A DNA stretch of 64,000 nucleotides from PHAA01 sp963665865 (lineage in GTDB: Bacteria; Bacillota; Syntrophomonadia; Syntrophomonadales; Syntrophomonadaceae). The notes beneath the pieces are model-generated. The model ran no database searches, was not told the origin of the DNA, and saw only the letters and a program-made list of their open reading frames with translations. This document shows, piece by piece, positions 26,490 through 34,550 of the stretch. Where the stretch lies: positions 1 through 64,000 of the forward strand of contig CAXXWF010000001.1 in assembly GCA_963665865.2 (NCBI GenBank). Direction: 5' to 3'. Made by a program: the position numbers and the translations under genes. Every line of letters begins with the position of its first letter. The stretch's first letter is position 1.

Positions 26490-28025
26490 TTGTCCTTAAT
26501 ATATGACAAACTCCAAAATATTGAAACCATGCGAAGCGAACGCAGTCTAGGTTCTGGATTAGCGAAAATAGACAAGCTGCATGAACAGGGAAAGCTGACA
26601 GCGCGGGATAGAATCAATCTTCTATTAGATCCAGACACTTTTCAGGAAGTAGATGCATGGAGTGATTCATACCAATACTTTGAATTCGAAAATGAAATTC
26701 AAGTTCCAGGGGATGCTTTGGTTGCTGGTTGGGGGGAAGTAAACGGTCAGCCTGTTTGTGTATGGGCTCAGGATGCTGCTCTGTTTGATGGAAGTATGGC
26801 TGAAGTGCATATTGCTAAGATAGTCAGAATAATGGAGAAAGCCTTAAATCAAAGAGTCCCGATAGTTGGCATTTATGATTCAGAAGGATACAGGCTCCAA
26901 AGTGCAATGATGGCAAAGAGCTACTGCAGTTATGGCACCATGTTGAGGTTCCAAACCATATCTTCGGGTGTAATTCCCCAAATCGCCTTAGTTATGGGGC
27001 CATGTGTAGGGGGAGCTGCTCTTTCGGCACCTTTGGCGGATGTTGTAATCATGGTCAAAGGAACCAGCTTTTTACACCTTACCCCAGTGGATGGAGAGGT
27101 AACCAGAGAAGAATATGGCGGAGCTAAAATGCACGCGTCCAAAAGCGGGACCTGTGCAGTATTAGCTCAAAACGATGAGGATTGCATTAATAAATGCAAA
27201 GAATTGTTATCCTTCCTCCCCCAAAATAGTAAGGAGACTGCTCCTGTGGTAGCAACACAGGATGACCCCAATCGTATTATTGAAGAGATAATGAACATTA
27301 TTCCTGATCAACCTAACAAGTCATATGATATGCGTAAAATCATCAAATTAATTGTCGATGATGGTAAATATTTCGAAATTCAGGCAGAGTATGCGGGTAA
27401 CCTGACAGTAGGGTTTGCGCGATTTAACGGACAAGCAGTAGGGATTATTGCTAACAACCCGCGAGTTTCAGCTGGTGCTGAGGATAATAAAAGTTCAGAT
27501 AAACATGCCAGGTTTACCAGATTTTGTGATGCCATGAATTTGCCCCTTATCTATCTTGCGGATTGTCCTGGATTTCTGCCCAGTGTAGCACAGGAACATG
27601 CAGGAATCCTCCGCCATGGATGTCAGGTTATTTATTCAACGAGTGAAGCAACGGTCTCTAAAATCAGTATTATATTAAGGAAGTTATACGGAGGAGCTCA
27701 ATTAGCCATGCCGGGCAATTATTGTAAGCCTGACAGTCTATGGGCCTGGCCTACGGCTGAACGAGGACTAATGGGTACAGATGCTCTTGTATCAATTATG
27801 TATAAAGGAAAAATTGATCGAGCCCAAACTCCCGAAGAGAAAGCTAAGATTATTGAGGAAGCAACCATAACTATGGCAGAGAAGGTCGCAAAACAAGGAA
27901 GAATAGGAAATGAAGAGATGATTGACCCGGGGCAGACAAGAGCCTTGATAATACGAGCCCTTAAAGCTCAGAAAAATAAGCAGACTTATTGGCCGGAAAG
28001 AAAACACGATAATACACAATTATAA
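26490..28025 (+). CDS. Biotin-dependent carboxyltransferase/decarboxylase subunit (first of pair)
   Basis: A 511-residue protein of the acetyl-/propionyl-CoA carboxylase beta and methylmalonyl-CoA decarboxylase alpha family. The start is taken as TTG 26490, with AAGGAGG eight bases upstream. The N-terminal half has the CoA-binding crotonase-like domain (HEQGKLTARDRINLLLDP; GPCVGGAALSAPLAD) and the C-terminal half the carboxybiotin domain (NNPRVSAGAEDNKSSDKHAR; DCPGFLPSVAQEHAG). It moves a carboxyl group between an acyl-CoA and biotin. No biotin carboxylase, biotin carrier or membrane decarboxylase subunit is encoded in the window, so the direction is open. It is followed 26 bases later by a divergent paralogue. 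Confidence 0.9.
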   Translation: MSLIYDKLQNIETMRSERSLGSGLAKIDKLHEQGKLTARDRINLLLDPDTFQEVDAWSDSYQYFEFENEIQVPGDALVAGWGEVNGQPVCVWAQDAALFDGSMAEVHIAKIVRIMEKALNQRVPIVGIYDSEGYRLQSAMMAKSYCSYGTMLRFQTISSGVIPQIALVMGPCVGGAALSAPLADVVIMVKGTSFLHLTPVDGEVTREEYGGAKMHASKSGTCAVLAQNDEDCINKCKELLSFLPQNSKETAPVVATQDDPNRIIEEIMNIIPDQPNKSYDMRKIIKLIVDDGKYFEIQAEYAGNLTVGFARFNGQAVGIIANNPRVSAGAEDNKSSDKHARFTRFCDAMNLPLIYLADCPGFLPSVAQEHAGILRHGCQVIYSTSEATVSKISIILRKLYGGAQLAMPGNYCKPDSLWAWPTAERGLMGTDALVSIMYKGKIDRAQTPEEKAKIIEEATITMAEKVAKQGRIGNEEMIDPGQTRALIIRALKAQKNKQTYWPERKHDNTQL

Positions 28026-28051
28026 AAACAAAACAGACAAGGAGGTATATT

Positions 28052-29608
28052 ATGGAACGGGATAATATGCTCGAAATGTTAGAAGATATTGAACGGCAAA
28101 GAAGCATATACCAAATGGGTGGCGGGGCTAAAGCAATTGAAAAACAGCATCAAAGAGGTAAATTGACCGCTCGTGAGAGAATAAACCTGTTATTTGATCC
28201 GGGTACTTTTCAAGAATTGAACTTATGGGCATTACCATTTCGGACAGGATTTGATATAGATGAAAAATTCAGCCCGGCGGATGCGGTTATAACTGGATAT
28301 GGAAAAGTAGACGGACGTACTGTTATGGCTTATGCCCATGATTTTACGGTTTTAACCGGAGGTCAGTCAGGTGGACAGCATGCTAAAATAGTAAGAGTGA
28401 TTGATACAGCTGTGAAAATGGGAATCCCCTATGTGGGAATGGTTGATAGTTCAGGGGTAAGGCTGCATGATGGGATGGGTGAACCAGGTGTGAAGCCTCC
28501 GGCTGATGGTATCGGCCTGCATGGAACAGGATCATTTATGTGGTCTCCGCCCTACGCATCCGGAGTAGTTCCTCAAGTTGCGCTCATGTTAGGGCCTATG
28601 TTTGCAGGATCCTCATATTCACCTATTATGAAAGATTTCTTAGTCATGAATAATAATACTTCCTCTGCATGTCTGGCATCTCCGCCGGCCATTAAAGCTG
28701 TAACAGGCCAAAGTGTTACAATGGATGAGTTAGGTGGGCCTAAAGTTCACTCTGAGATTTCCGGCATCTGCGACAAAGTAGTAAATAGTGACGAAGAGAG
28801 TATTGCCTATTGTAAAAAACTATTGAGTTACTGGCCATCTAATTGGCGGGATAAACCCCCGGTAGTAGATATGGGCGATTCTCCTTATAGGAGAGATGAA
28901 AGGCTTTTAGACATAGTTCCCTTTGATCAAACCCAAGGATATGAGATGCGGGAATTAATTGCAATGTTGGTTGACTGTGGAGATTTTCTAGAGAGTAAAG
29001 AGGTTTATGCACCCAGTATAATTACCTGTTTTGCCAGAATAGGTGGCCAAAGTGTTGGTATTATAGCTAATAATCCAGCTGTAAATGGCGGGGCGTTGGA
29101 TATGGATACTTCAGATAAAGAAGCCAGGTTCATAAGATTTTGTGATGCTTTTAATATTCCGCTAGTATTTTTGGCTGATACAATTGGATTTTTATCAAAT
29201 GCAGAGAAACAAACCCTGGGATTAGAACGACACGCTGCGAAAGTAATGTACGCCATTAGCGAGGCTACTGTACCTAAGATTACAATTAACATTAGAAACT
29301 GTTCCAATTATGGAGACCTAGCGATGGGGAACGAGCAGCTGGGTGTTGATGTGGTATTTGCTTGGCCTTATGCCCAACTTGGAAAAATTGACAACTTAGA
29401 TCAATTCTATGCACAAGAAAAGGATCCGAGTAAGATAAAAGTCACCCTTGAAAAATATAATAATATCTACAATGCGGGTGCACGACTTTTGTTCAGCGAT
29501 ATTATCGATCCCCGTAATACCAGAGGAACTATTTTTAATGCTTTGACTTGGCTCGAAAACAAAAAAGAAGACAGACCTTGGAAAAAGCATGGTAATATAC
29601 CTCTCTAA
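28052..29608 (+). CDS. Biotin-dependent carboxyltransferase/decarboxylase subunit (second of pair)
   Basis: A 518-residue paralogue of the preceding gene with the same two domains (HQRGKLTARERINLLFDP; LGPMFAGSSYSPIMKDF; NNPAVNGGALDMDTSDKEAR; DTIGFLSNAEKQTLG). The two proteins differ clearly in the loops that shape the acyl-CoA and biotin pockets, so they may form a heteromer or act on different substrates. AAGGAGG precedes ATG 28052. It is the last gene of the glycyl radical enzyme operon and is followed by a strong terminator. Propionyl-CoA carboxylase beta, glutaconyl-CoA decarboxylase alpha and methylmalonyl-CoA decarboxylase alpha are alternative assignments. Confidence 0.9.
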   Translation: MERDNMLEMLEDIERQRSIYQMGGGAKAIEKQHQRGKLTARERINLLFDPGTFQELNLWALPFRTGFDIDEKFSPADAVITGYGKVDGRTVMAYAHDFTVLTGGQSGGQHAKIVRVIDTAVKMGIPYVGMVDSSGVRLHDGMGEPGVKPPADGIGLHGTGSFMWSPPYASGVVPQVALMLGPMFAGSSYSPIMKDFLVMNNNTSSACLASPPAIKAVTGQSVTMDELGGPKVHSEISGICDKVVNSDEESIAYCKKLLSYWPSNWRDKPPVVDMGDSPYRRDERLLDIVPFDQTQGYEMRELIAMLVDCGDFLESKEVYAPSIITCFARIGGQSVGIIANNPAVNGGALDMDTSDKEARFIRFCDAFNIPLVFLADTIGFLSNAEKQTLGLERHAAKVMYAISEATVPKITINIRNCSNYGDLAMGNEQLGVDVVFAWPYAQLGKIDNLDQFYAQEKDPSKIKVTLEKYNNIYNAGARLLFSDIIDPRNTRGTIFNALTWLENKKEDRPWKKHGNIPL

Positions 29609-29702
29609 AACAACGTGCCCTGAAAATAGCATCAGAGAATTAGGTACTAATTGGTCGAGAAAAGTAGATATTGGAGATAATGGAAAAAATATCATCAAAG
29701 TG

Positions 29703-29736
29703 AAAAGCGACATACGAAAATTAGTATGTCGCTTTT
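29703..29736 (+). terminator. Terminator of the glycyl radical enzyme operon
   Basis: A perfect 13-bp stem (AAAAGCGACATAC/GTATGTCGCTTTT) with an 8-base loop. It is about 95 bases after the second carboxyltransferase gene. Confidence 0.9.
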
Positions 29737-29783
29737 AATTGTTGGCTTTAGCCAGTTGAGTACGCGAAGCGTGCGAAACATAA

Positions 29784-30480
29784 ACCCACCCGCTATGCGG
29801 GTGGGTAACAAGATGTTATACAAAAAAAACCACCTTTTCTAATATAATAGTGGTGTTCAAGCTACTATCAGTATTAGAGGAAGGTGATTTAATGGCTAAT
29901 AAAAGCAATTCATTGGCGCATACAAAATGGATGTGTAAATACCATATTGTTTTCACCCCAAAGTATAGACGAAAAATAATATTCAATCAATACAGAGAAA
30001 GTATAGGACAGATACTGACAACTGTGTAATTACAAGGGTGTAGAAATCATAGAAGAGCACCTTATGAAAGATCACATTCACATGCTTGTCAGTATACCAC
30101 CCAAGATAAATGTATCTTCATTTATGGGATATCTGAAAGGTAAGAGTGCACTGATGATTTTTGACAAGCATGCAAATCTTAAATACAAATTTGGAAATAG
30201 ACATTTTTGGGCGGAAGGATACTATGTCAGTACAGTGGGACTGAACGAAGCAACTATAAAGAAGTATATCCAAGAGCAGGATCAACATGACATTATGCTG
30301 GATAAGTTAAGTGTAAAAGAATACGAGGACCCTTTTAAGGGTAGCAAGTAATACCCCTTCAGGGGTGGCAAAAGTGGCAAAGGCATAGTAGCTTGAACGA
30401 AGTAAAAGCTAGCGTCTTGAGGCGCTGGTCGGCAACAGAGGCTTATAGCCTCAGAGCAAACCACCCGTTAGACGGGTGGT
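29784..30480 (+). mobile_element. IS200-like element (single-strand transposing type), inactive
   Basis: The element is bounded by two subterminal hairpins: ACCCACCCGCTATGCGGGTGGGT at the left, written here only as its position 29784-29806, and ACCACCCG/CGGGTGGT around TTAGA at the right (30460-30480). Such imperfect palindromes at both ends are the recognition structures of IS200/IS605 transposases. The true tips lie a little outside these hairpins. Only a TnpA-type gene is inside; there is no TnpB. The transposase is frameshifted, so the copy is probably immobile on its own. Confidence 0.85.
29892..30351 (+). pseudogene. tnpA: IS200 transposase TnpA (HUH, Y1), frameshifted
   Basis: The N-terminal part (HTKWMCKYHIVFTPKYRR) reads from ATG 29892 until a stop at about 30027. 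The remainder, with the HUH metal motif DHIHMLVSI and the likely catalytic tyrosine helix IKKYIQEQ, continues in another frame to 30351. The break is near ACTGACAACTGTGTAATTAC, where a single-base change would restore one ~150-residue protein. It would cut and join single-stranded DNA at the flanking hairpins. Confidence 0.88.
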
Positions 30481-30516
30481 GCTGATTTTCTGAAATTTAT
30501 GTAGGTAACTCATTTT

Positions 30517-30535
30517 GGGTGGCAATTGGGTGGCA
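30517..30535 (+). repeat. Paired GGGTGGCA repeats
   Basis: GGGTGGCA occurs at 30517-30524 and 30528-30535, 11 bases apart. The same spacing and orientation occur at 37728/37739, and a single copy lies at 31771-31778. Such repeats are typical of integrase arm-type sites near element ends, but no integrase gene is present. Confidence 0.6.
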
Positions 30536-30587
30536 TGGATTTTAGGATGAGGTAATTAAGTCCCTACCTTATAGGTATTCGGATTAG

Positions 30588-31079
30588 TTAATGACGCGCT
30601 ATCATGTGCAGCAGGCATTTAACCCAAAGACTACACCTCGTTTTTTTCGATGAGCCGGTGAGGTTATTTTCGGCCAGGTCCAGTCCATCTTCCAGTAATG
30701 CATTGTGCAGAGGACCGATGAATAAGTGCCAAAACATCCAGTCTTTAAAACCACATTCCCCTTCAACAACATGGCGAAGGAGTACATGATCTCGTCTGGG
30801 TACCACTTCAAAATAGTGCCTTCCATCAAAATCTGCTAAAGCCCCGGCCCGGTCAAATTGAAACACCGCTCGCTTTCCCGGCGTGTATTCAACCACCGTA
30901 TATTTAATAAATGAGTGTCCGCCGCTGGCCCCCTCACATAAGCCCTTATCCATCTCCATTGGAGGCCATTTACCAACCGGCCATAGGATATTGGAAGGAT
31001 TCGCCAGGCTGTCGATAGACTTACCGACATGTTCCGGTGGTAGGTTAAATTGCCTTTCGTGTATATTAAAAACCTTCAT
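30588..31079 (-). CDS. SRPBCC/START-like domain protein
   Basis: A 163-residue protein beginning MKVFNIHERQFNLPPE, with the alternating strand pattern of SRPBCC ligand-binding proteins (YTVVEYTPGKRAVFQFDR; HYFEVVPRRDHVLLRHVV). These have a deep hydrophobic cavity and bind or transform small lipophilic molecules. It has no signal peptide or membrane segment. GGGGAGG precedes the start. It is divergent from an HxlR regulator whose palindromic site lies between the two, so it is probably the regulated gene. The last ~20 residues (KKTRCSLWVKCLLHMIARH) are basic. The ligand is unknown. Confidence 0.75.
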   Translation of the reverse strand: MKVFNIHERQFNLPPEHVGKSIDSLANPSNILWPVGKWPPMEMDKGLCEGASGGHSFIKYTVVEYTPGKRAVFQFDRAGALADFDGRHYFEVVPRRDHVLLRHVVEGECGFKDWMFWHLFIGPLHNALLEDGLDLAENNLTGSSKKTRCSLWVKCLLHMIARH

Positions 31080-31233
31080 TATTGATACCTCCCCAAAATA
31101 ATATAGTAACGATTTCTCTAGCTTCAGCTATCCGAGAAAAATTTTCCCATAACCAATCCTTTGACCCTAATATGGGTTAATATAGAAATGACTAATATAA
31201 TAATAATTGCAGTAATTTCGCACGTAAAGTACG

Positions 31234-31264
31234 CACTTTTATATGACATAGTCATATAAAAGTG
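31234..31264. promoter_or_regulatory. Perfect 14-bp inverted repeat, likely HxlR operator
   Basis: CACTTTTATATGAC and GTCATATAAAAGTG flank ATA, 25 bases before the HxlR start and in the divergent region shared with the SRPBCC gene. Symmetry and place are those of an HxlR dimer site controlling both genes. Confidence 0.7.
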
Positions 31265-31289
31265 ACCATGGTTAAGGAGGACAACTGTG

Positions 31290-31706
31290 ATGGCTGACGT
31301 TCGAGTTGGGAATTATATATGCCCTGTATCAGCGATACAAAATGTTCTTACGGGGAAATGGAAATTCTCTATTTTATGGATATTGAGTAAAAACACTTTG
31401 AGGTTTAATGAGTTGCAAAGGCTATTGCCGGATGTATCCAGGGGAGTTCTCACGCAGCAGTTAAAGGAGCTGGAACACAACAAAATGGTACATAGAGAAG
31501 TATATAAGGAGGTTCCTCCAAAGGTTGAATATTCTTTAACCGAAATAGGCAACAGTTTTATTCCGGTAATGACTAGTATCGCGGAATGGGGCGTTGACTA
31601 TGTTAAAGAATTATCTAATTGTGATATGAATATTTGTATTGCGAGTAAATTTAACTGTCAAAAATGCTATGAAATATTGTTGTCAGGTGATGCCAAACAA
31701 AACTAA
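31290..31706 (+). CDS. HxlR-family transcriptional regulator
   Basis: A 138-residue winged-helix regulator. The family core is clear: CPVSAIQNVLTGKWKFSILWIL, FNELQRLLPDVSRGVLTQQLKEL and the wing VPPKVEYSLTEIG. Start ATG 31290 has AAGGAGG upstream (an overlapping GTG is at 31287). Cysteines at the N-terminus (CP) and a C-terminal cluster (NCDMNIC, FNCQKCYE) could make it redox- or electrophile-responsive, as in known HxlR members. It likely controls itself and the divergent SRPBCC gene through the palindrome at 31234. Confidence 0.9.
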   Translation: MADVRVGNYICPVSAIQNVLTGKWKFSILWILSKNTLRFNELQRLLPDVSRGVLTQQLKELEHNKMVHREVYKEVPPKVEYSLTEIGNSFIPVMTSIAEWGVDYVKELSNCDMNICIASKFNCQKCYEILLSGDAKQN

Positions 31707-32428
31707 GCTTTCTATTTATTAGTTTTAGATAAATAATTTCCAATGCAATATCTCATTTTAGGTGTTACTTGGGTGGCATGGTTAAAATCTTTACTAATCT
31801 AAAAATTATCTGTAAAACGCTTTTAATGCTCAATTTAACGGCATTGTATCAAATTGGTATAATTAAATAAAAATCACTATTTTCATCAGCAATGCTGCCA
31901 AAGTAAAACATTTTTTATCACGCGCCGCGCGTGATGCCGTGTCACGCGTGCGTGATCCCTTTAACTAAAATTCAATAGATTAAAATATCTTAGTTAAACT
32001 TTAGTAAAAGAATGATTGAGTTAATGCTTCGGTAATGCCTTAAAAATGGGATATTTCTTTTACTAAGATTAATAGATAAATAATAAGCTTAGTTAAAGCG
32101 AAGTTATAAAATGCTGTTTTTTCCTCGCTGATTTTTCGAATAGTTTAGATAGAGAGCCAGCGCGAGGTTCGTGAGAAATTGATTTTTATGATCTTGAAAA
32201 ATTTTAATTGATGATTATGTAATTTTAATACCAAACCGAGTTCCTCCAGCTTTTATCTTTGGAGCTTATGTATCTGGGAGGATTGCCAGGAAAAGATTAT
32301 TCGAGAAACGAATTAATCCGGAGGTTAATAAATGTTAAAATGAACTCGAAATAATATTTTTCTGAAGCTCTGTATTGAATGTCAACATTTGCAATGATCA
32401 GTCGGTCATAAAGAGTGAGGTGGTAAAC
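31707..32428. other. AT-rich gene-free region with GC-rich dyads
   Basis: I find no gene. One GGGTGGCA repeat is at 31771. Two GC-rich dyads occur side by side in otherwise AT-rich DNA: ATCACGCG/CGCGTGAT around CCG (31917-31935) and TCACGC/GCGTGA around GT (31942-31955). Next to them TTAACTAA (31961) and TTAGTTAA (31990) form an inverted pair, with related TTAGTTAAA copies near 32090. The layout resembles protein-binding clusters of mobile-element or replication control regions, but no partner gene is present. Confidence 0.55.
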
Positions 32429-32722
32429 ATGAGTATGACCTTAAATGATTTAAGGAAAAAGCGCGAGCATATAAAAAAAATTGCACAGAAACACGGGGCC
32501 GATAATATTCGCGTATTCGGATCTATTTCCAGGGGAGAAGAAGGACCGGACAGTGATATTGATTTTCTGGTGGATTTTGAAGCGGATCGCAGTCTTTTTG
32601 ATCTAGTCGGGCTTAAGTTGGAACTTGAAGAATTACTAGGGTATAAAGTTGATCTGGTTACTGAAGGTGGTATTCATCGTTTGATTTCTTCAAGGATAAT
32701 GAAGGAGGCAGTCCCTCTATGA
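32429..32722 (+). CDS. mntA: MNT-type nucleotidyltransferase antitoxin
   Basis: A 97-residue minimal nucleotidyltransferase with the catalytic signature FGSISRGEEGPDSDIDFLVDF. In MNT/HEPN toxin-antitoxin pairs this enzyme adds AMP to a tyrosine of the HEPN ribonuclease and inactivates it. Start ATG 32429 follows GAGGTGG; a longer reading from 32375 has no ribosome site. Its stop overlaps the start of a HEPN reading frame (ATGA) that ends after 13 codons, so the antitoxin survives without a full toxin. Confidence 0.9.
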   Translation: MSMTLNDLRKKREHIKKIAQKHGADNIRVFGSISRGEEGPDSDIDFLVDFEADRSLFDLVGLKLELEELLGYKVDLVTEGGIHRLISSRIMKEAVPL

Positions 32723-32760
32723 AAGATGATAATGTGTATTCTTATGTGATGCTTATGTAA
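32719..32760 (+). pseudogene. HEPN (DUF86) toxin gene, truncated to 13 codons
   Basis: The frame MKDDNVYSYVMLM begins in the ATGA overlap with the MNT gene, the usual coupling of MNT/HEPN pairs, and the first seven residues fit the common HEPN start (MKDD.VY). The sequence then departs and stops. The catalytic R-X4-6-H motif is absent. It looks like a deletion that removed the toxin. Confidence 0.65.
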
Positions 32761-32829
32761 TTAAATGGCTAATTGTAATTTGATACAGTTAAGCATATTG
32801 GAACGAGATAGGATGCAAGGAGCACTGCT

Positions 32830-32997
32830 ATGATAACATTTAAAAACACCCCCAACCTCACCGGAGTAAACATTAGCGGCGACTTTAACGACCTCTATAG
32901 TCTTGTTGAGGCACTCCATGAAATCCTCCATTTCGCCGCTACCGCTGCGACACAAATAGTAATGAAAAATGGTGTGCGGTTTCCACCACTTTGTTAG
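32830..32997 (+). pseudogene. 5' part of a DUF6904-like gene, cut by IS110
   Basis: The frame from ATG 32830 reads TFKNTPNLTGVNISGDFNDL and LVEALHEI, the expected N-terminus of the protein whose C-terminal part lies at 34510-35232 beyond the IS110 element. After about residue 35 the frame departs from the pattern and stops at 32997, so the insertion junction is probably near 32940. The function of the family is unknown. Confidence 0.7.
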
Positions 32998-34550
32998 TAT
33001 TAAACTGAGGTAAAGATACACTACAAAGCACGGTAAGGTGAGTCGTAGACTGCTCTTCTCAGCTTAAAACAGTATGAAATCCAGTGTAAGAATCATCTTT
33101 CAAGCACAAATAAGTGGTTCTATAAGACCGCACGTTAATCATTGTTTTAGCTACTCGTTAAATGTGTGATGATTCAGTCAATGTCTTACTCCTCAACTAT
33201 GAAAGGAGGGTTGTGTATGAAAGTGGTTTACCCTATCTGTTGTGGCGTCGATGTGCATAAAACTTTTCTCGTCGCTACAATCATTACTTCTCAGGGGTTT
33301 ACCCCACATTATTCAAAAAAGAGATTTTCAACTTTTAACAATTCCATTCTCCAATTCAAGCAGTGGCTGATTGATAACAACTGCTTTGATGTGTGTATGG
33401 AATCTACCGGCAAATATTGGGTCCCTGTTTATAACCTTTTGGAAGATACCCTCCACATCACTATTGCCAATCCCAAATGGGTAAGGGCTATAAAGGGAAA
33501 CAAGGATGATACCAAAGATTCCAAATGGATTGGAGATCTTTTCCGTTTGGGTTTAGTTCCGGGAAGTTATATTCCCGATAAACCAATTCGCATTCTACGC
33601 GAATATACCCGCTACCGTTCAAAACTTGTTTCCTGTAAAAGCAGTGAAAAGAATCGTTTTCAGAATGCCTTCACTGTTTGTAATGTAGCCCTTGATGCTG
33701 TCGTCTCCGACATGTTTGGCAAATCTGCCTCTTCCATCACGAGCTACTTGATTTCATCTGACTCTTTTGACCCGGAATACTGTTCATCACTTCTACAAAA
33801 ATCTTTAAAGAAGAAAGCAGATACTGTGGTTGAATCCATCCAAGGCTATCAGATGACCCAACAACAGAAGGAACGTATTGTCATGGTTCGCTCCCATCTT
33901 GAATTCATTCAACAGTCTATTGCACAGTTAGACGAAAAACTTGATAACATGGTTGCCCCTTATAAAAGTGCTATTTCTCTTCTTTGCACTGTTCCCGGAG
34001 TTGACAGAGCTTCTGCTATCACCATCATCTCCGAGATTGGCACCGATATGTCTCAGTTTGCCAGTTCCAAGCGCTTATGCTGCTGGGCAGGTCTAACGCC
34101 TGGCAACAATGAATCTGCCGGTAAGAAGAAATCTGTTCGCATAACACGTGCTGGCGTCTACCTCAAACCTGCATTGGTACAAGTTGCCCATGCAGCCGTG
34201 AAATCGAATCAGTCTCCTTACTACAAAGTCAAATATGAACGCATTTATAAAAGGAGAGGCAAGAAAAGAGCCATTATCGCTATCGCAAGGATGATACTCA
34301 CTGCCGTATACCACATGTTTGTCACCGGCGAAGAGTTCAATCCAAGTGATTTGTATAAAATTGATATGCCACAAGCAATGGTGGACAAGCAGAAAGAAAA
34401 AGCTATTAAACAAGCTGTAAAAATCCTTATTGCCCATGGCCTTATAAAACCTGCCGATATTTCTGTGGCTTGAACCAATGCCTGATTTTTAGGTCATTAA
34501 AGGCATTAGTTCAGTACGCCCTTTTCCACTTCATTCCGAGTTGTTTTTCA
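32945..34550 (+). mobile_element. IS110-family insertion sequence
   Basis: A DEDD transposase gene (33217-34473) lies between the two halves of an interrupted host gene. The ends are approximate: left end within about 32940-33000, right end between 34508 and 34555. The ~220-base leader before the transposase is where IS110-group elements encode their bridge RNA. At the right, AATGCCT (34477) pairs with AGGCATT (34501). I could not identify the dinucleotide target core. Confidence 0.75.
33217..34473 (+). CDS. IS110-family transposase (DEDD)
   Basis: A 418-residue transposase starting at ATG 33217, with AAAGGAGGG upstream. The N-terminal RuvC-like DEDD domain is visible (GVDVHKTFLVATII, with the first acidic residue in VDVHK; a CMESTGKYWVPVY strand; KGNKDDTKDSKWIGDLFRLG). 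The C-terminal transposase_20 domain (CTVPGVDRASAITIISEIG, LCCWAGLTPGNNESAGKKK) holds the serine nucleophile of the family. It appears intact. With a bridge RNA it would recombine the element into a programmed target. It interrupts a DUF6904-like gene. Confidence 0.95.
   Translation: MKVVYPICCGVDVHKTFLVATIITSQGFTPHYSKKRFSTFNNSILQFKQWLIDNNCFDVCMESTGKYWVPVYNLLEDTLHITIANPKWVRAIKGNKDDTKDSKWIGDLFRLGLVPGSYIPDKPIRILREYTRYRSKLVSCKSSEKNRFQNAFTVCNVALDAVVSDMFGKSASSITSYLISSDSFDPEYCSSLLQKSLKKKADTVVESIQGYQMTQQQKERIVMVRSHLEFIQQSIAQLDEKLDNMVAPYKSAISLLCTVPGVDRASAITIISEIGTDMSQFASSKRLCCWAGLTPGNNESAGKKKSVRITRAGVYLKPALVQVAHAAVKSNQSPYYKVKYERIYKRRGKKRAIIAIARMILTAVYHMFVTGEEFNPSDLYKIDMPQAMVDKQKEKAIKQAVKILIAHGLIKPADISVA

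Noticed and set aside
29784..30480. GGGTGGGT/GGGTGGCA hairpins as a CRISPR or integron array
   Set aside because: There are only two hairpins, each at one end of a transposase gene, and no repeat-spacer pattern.
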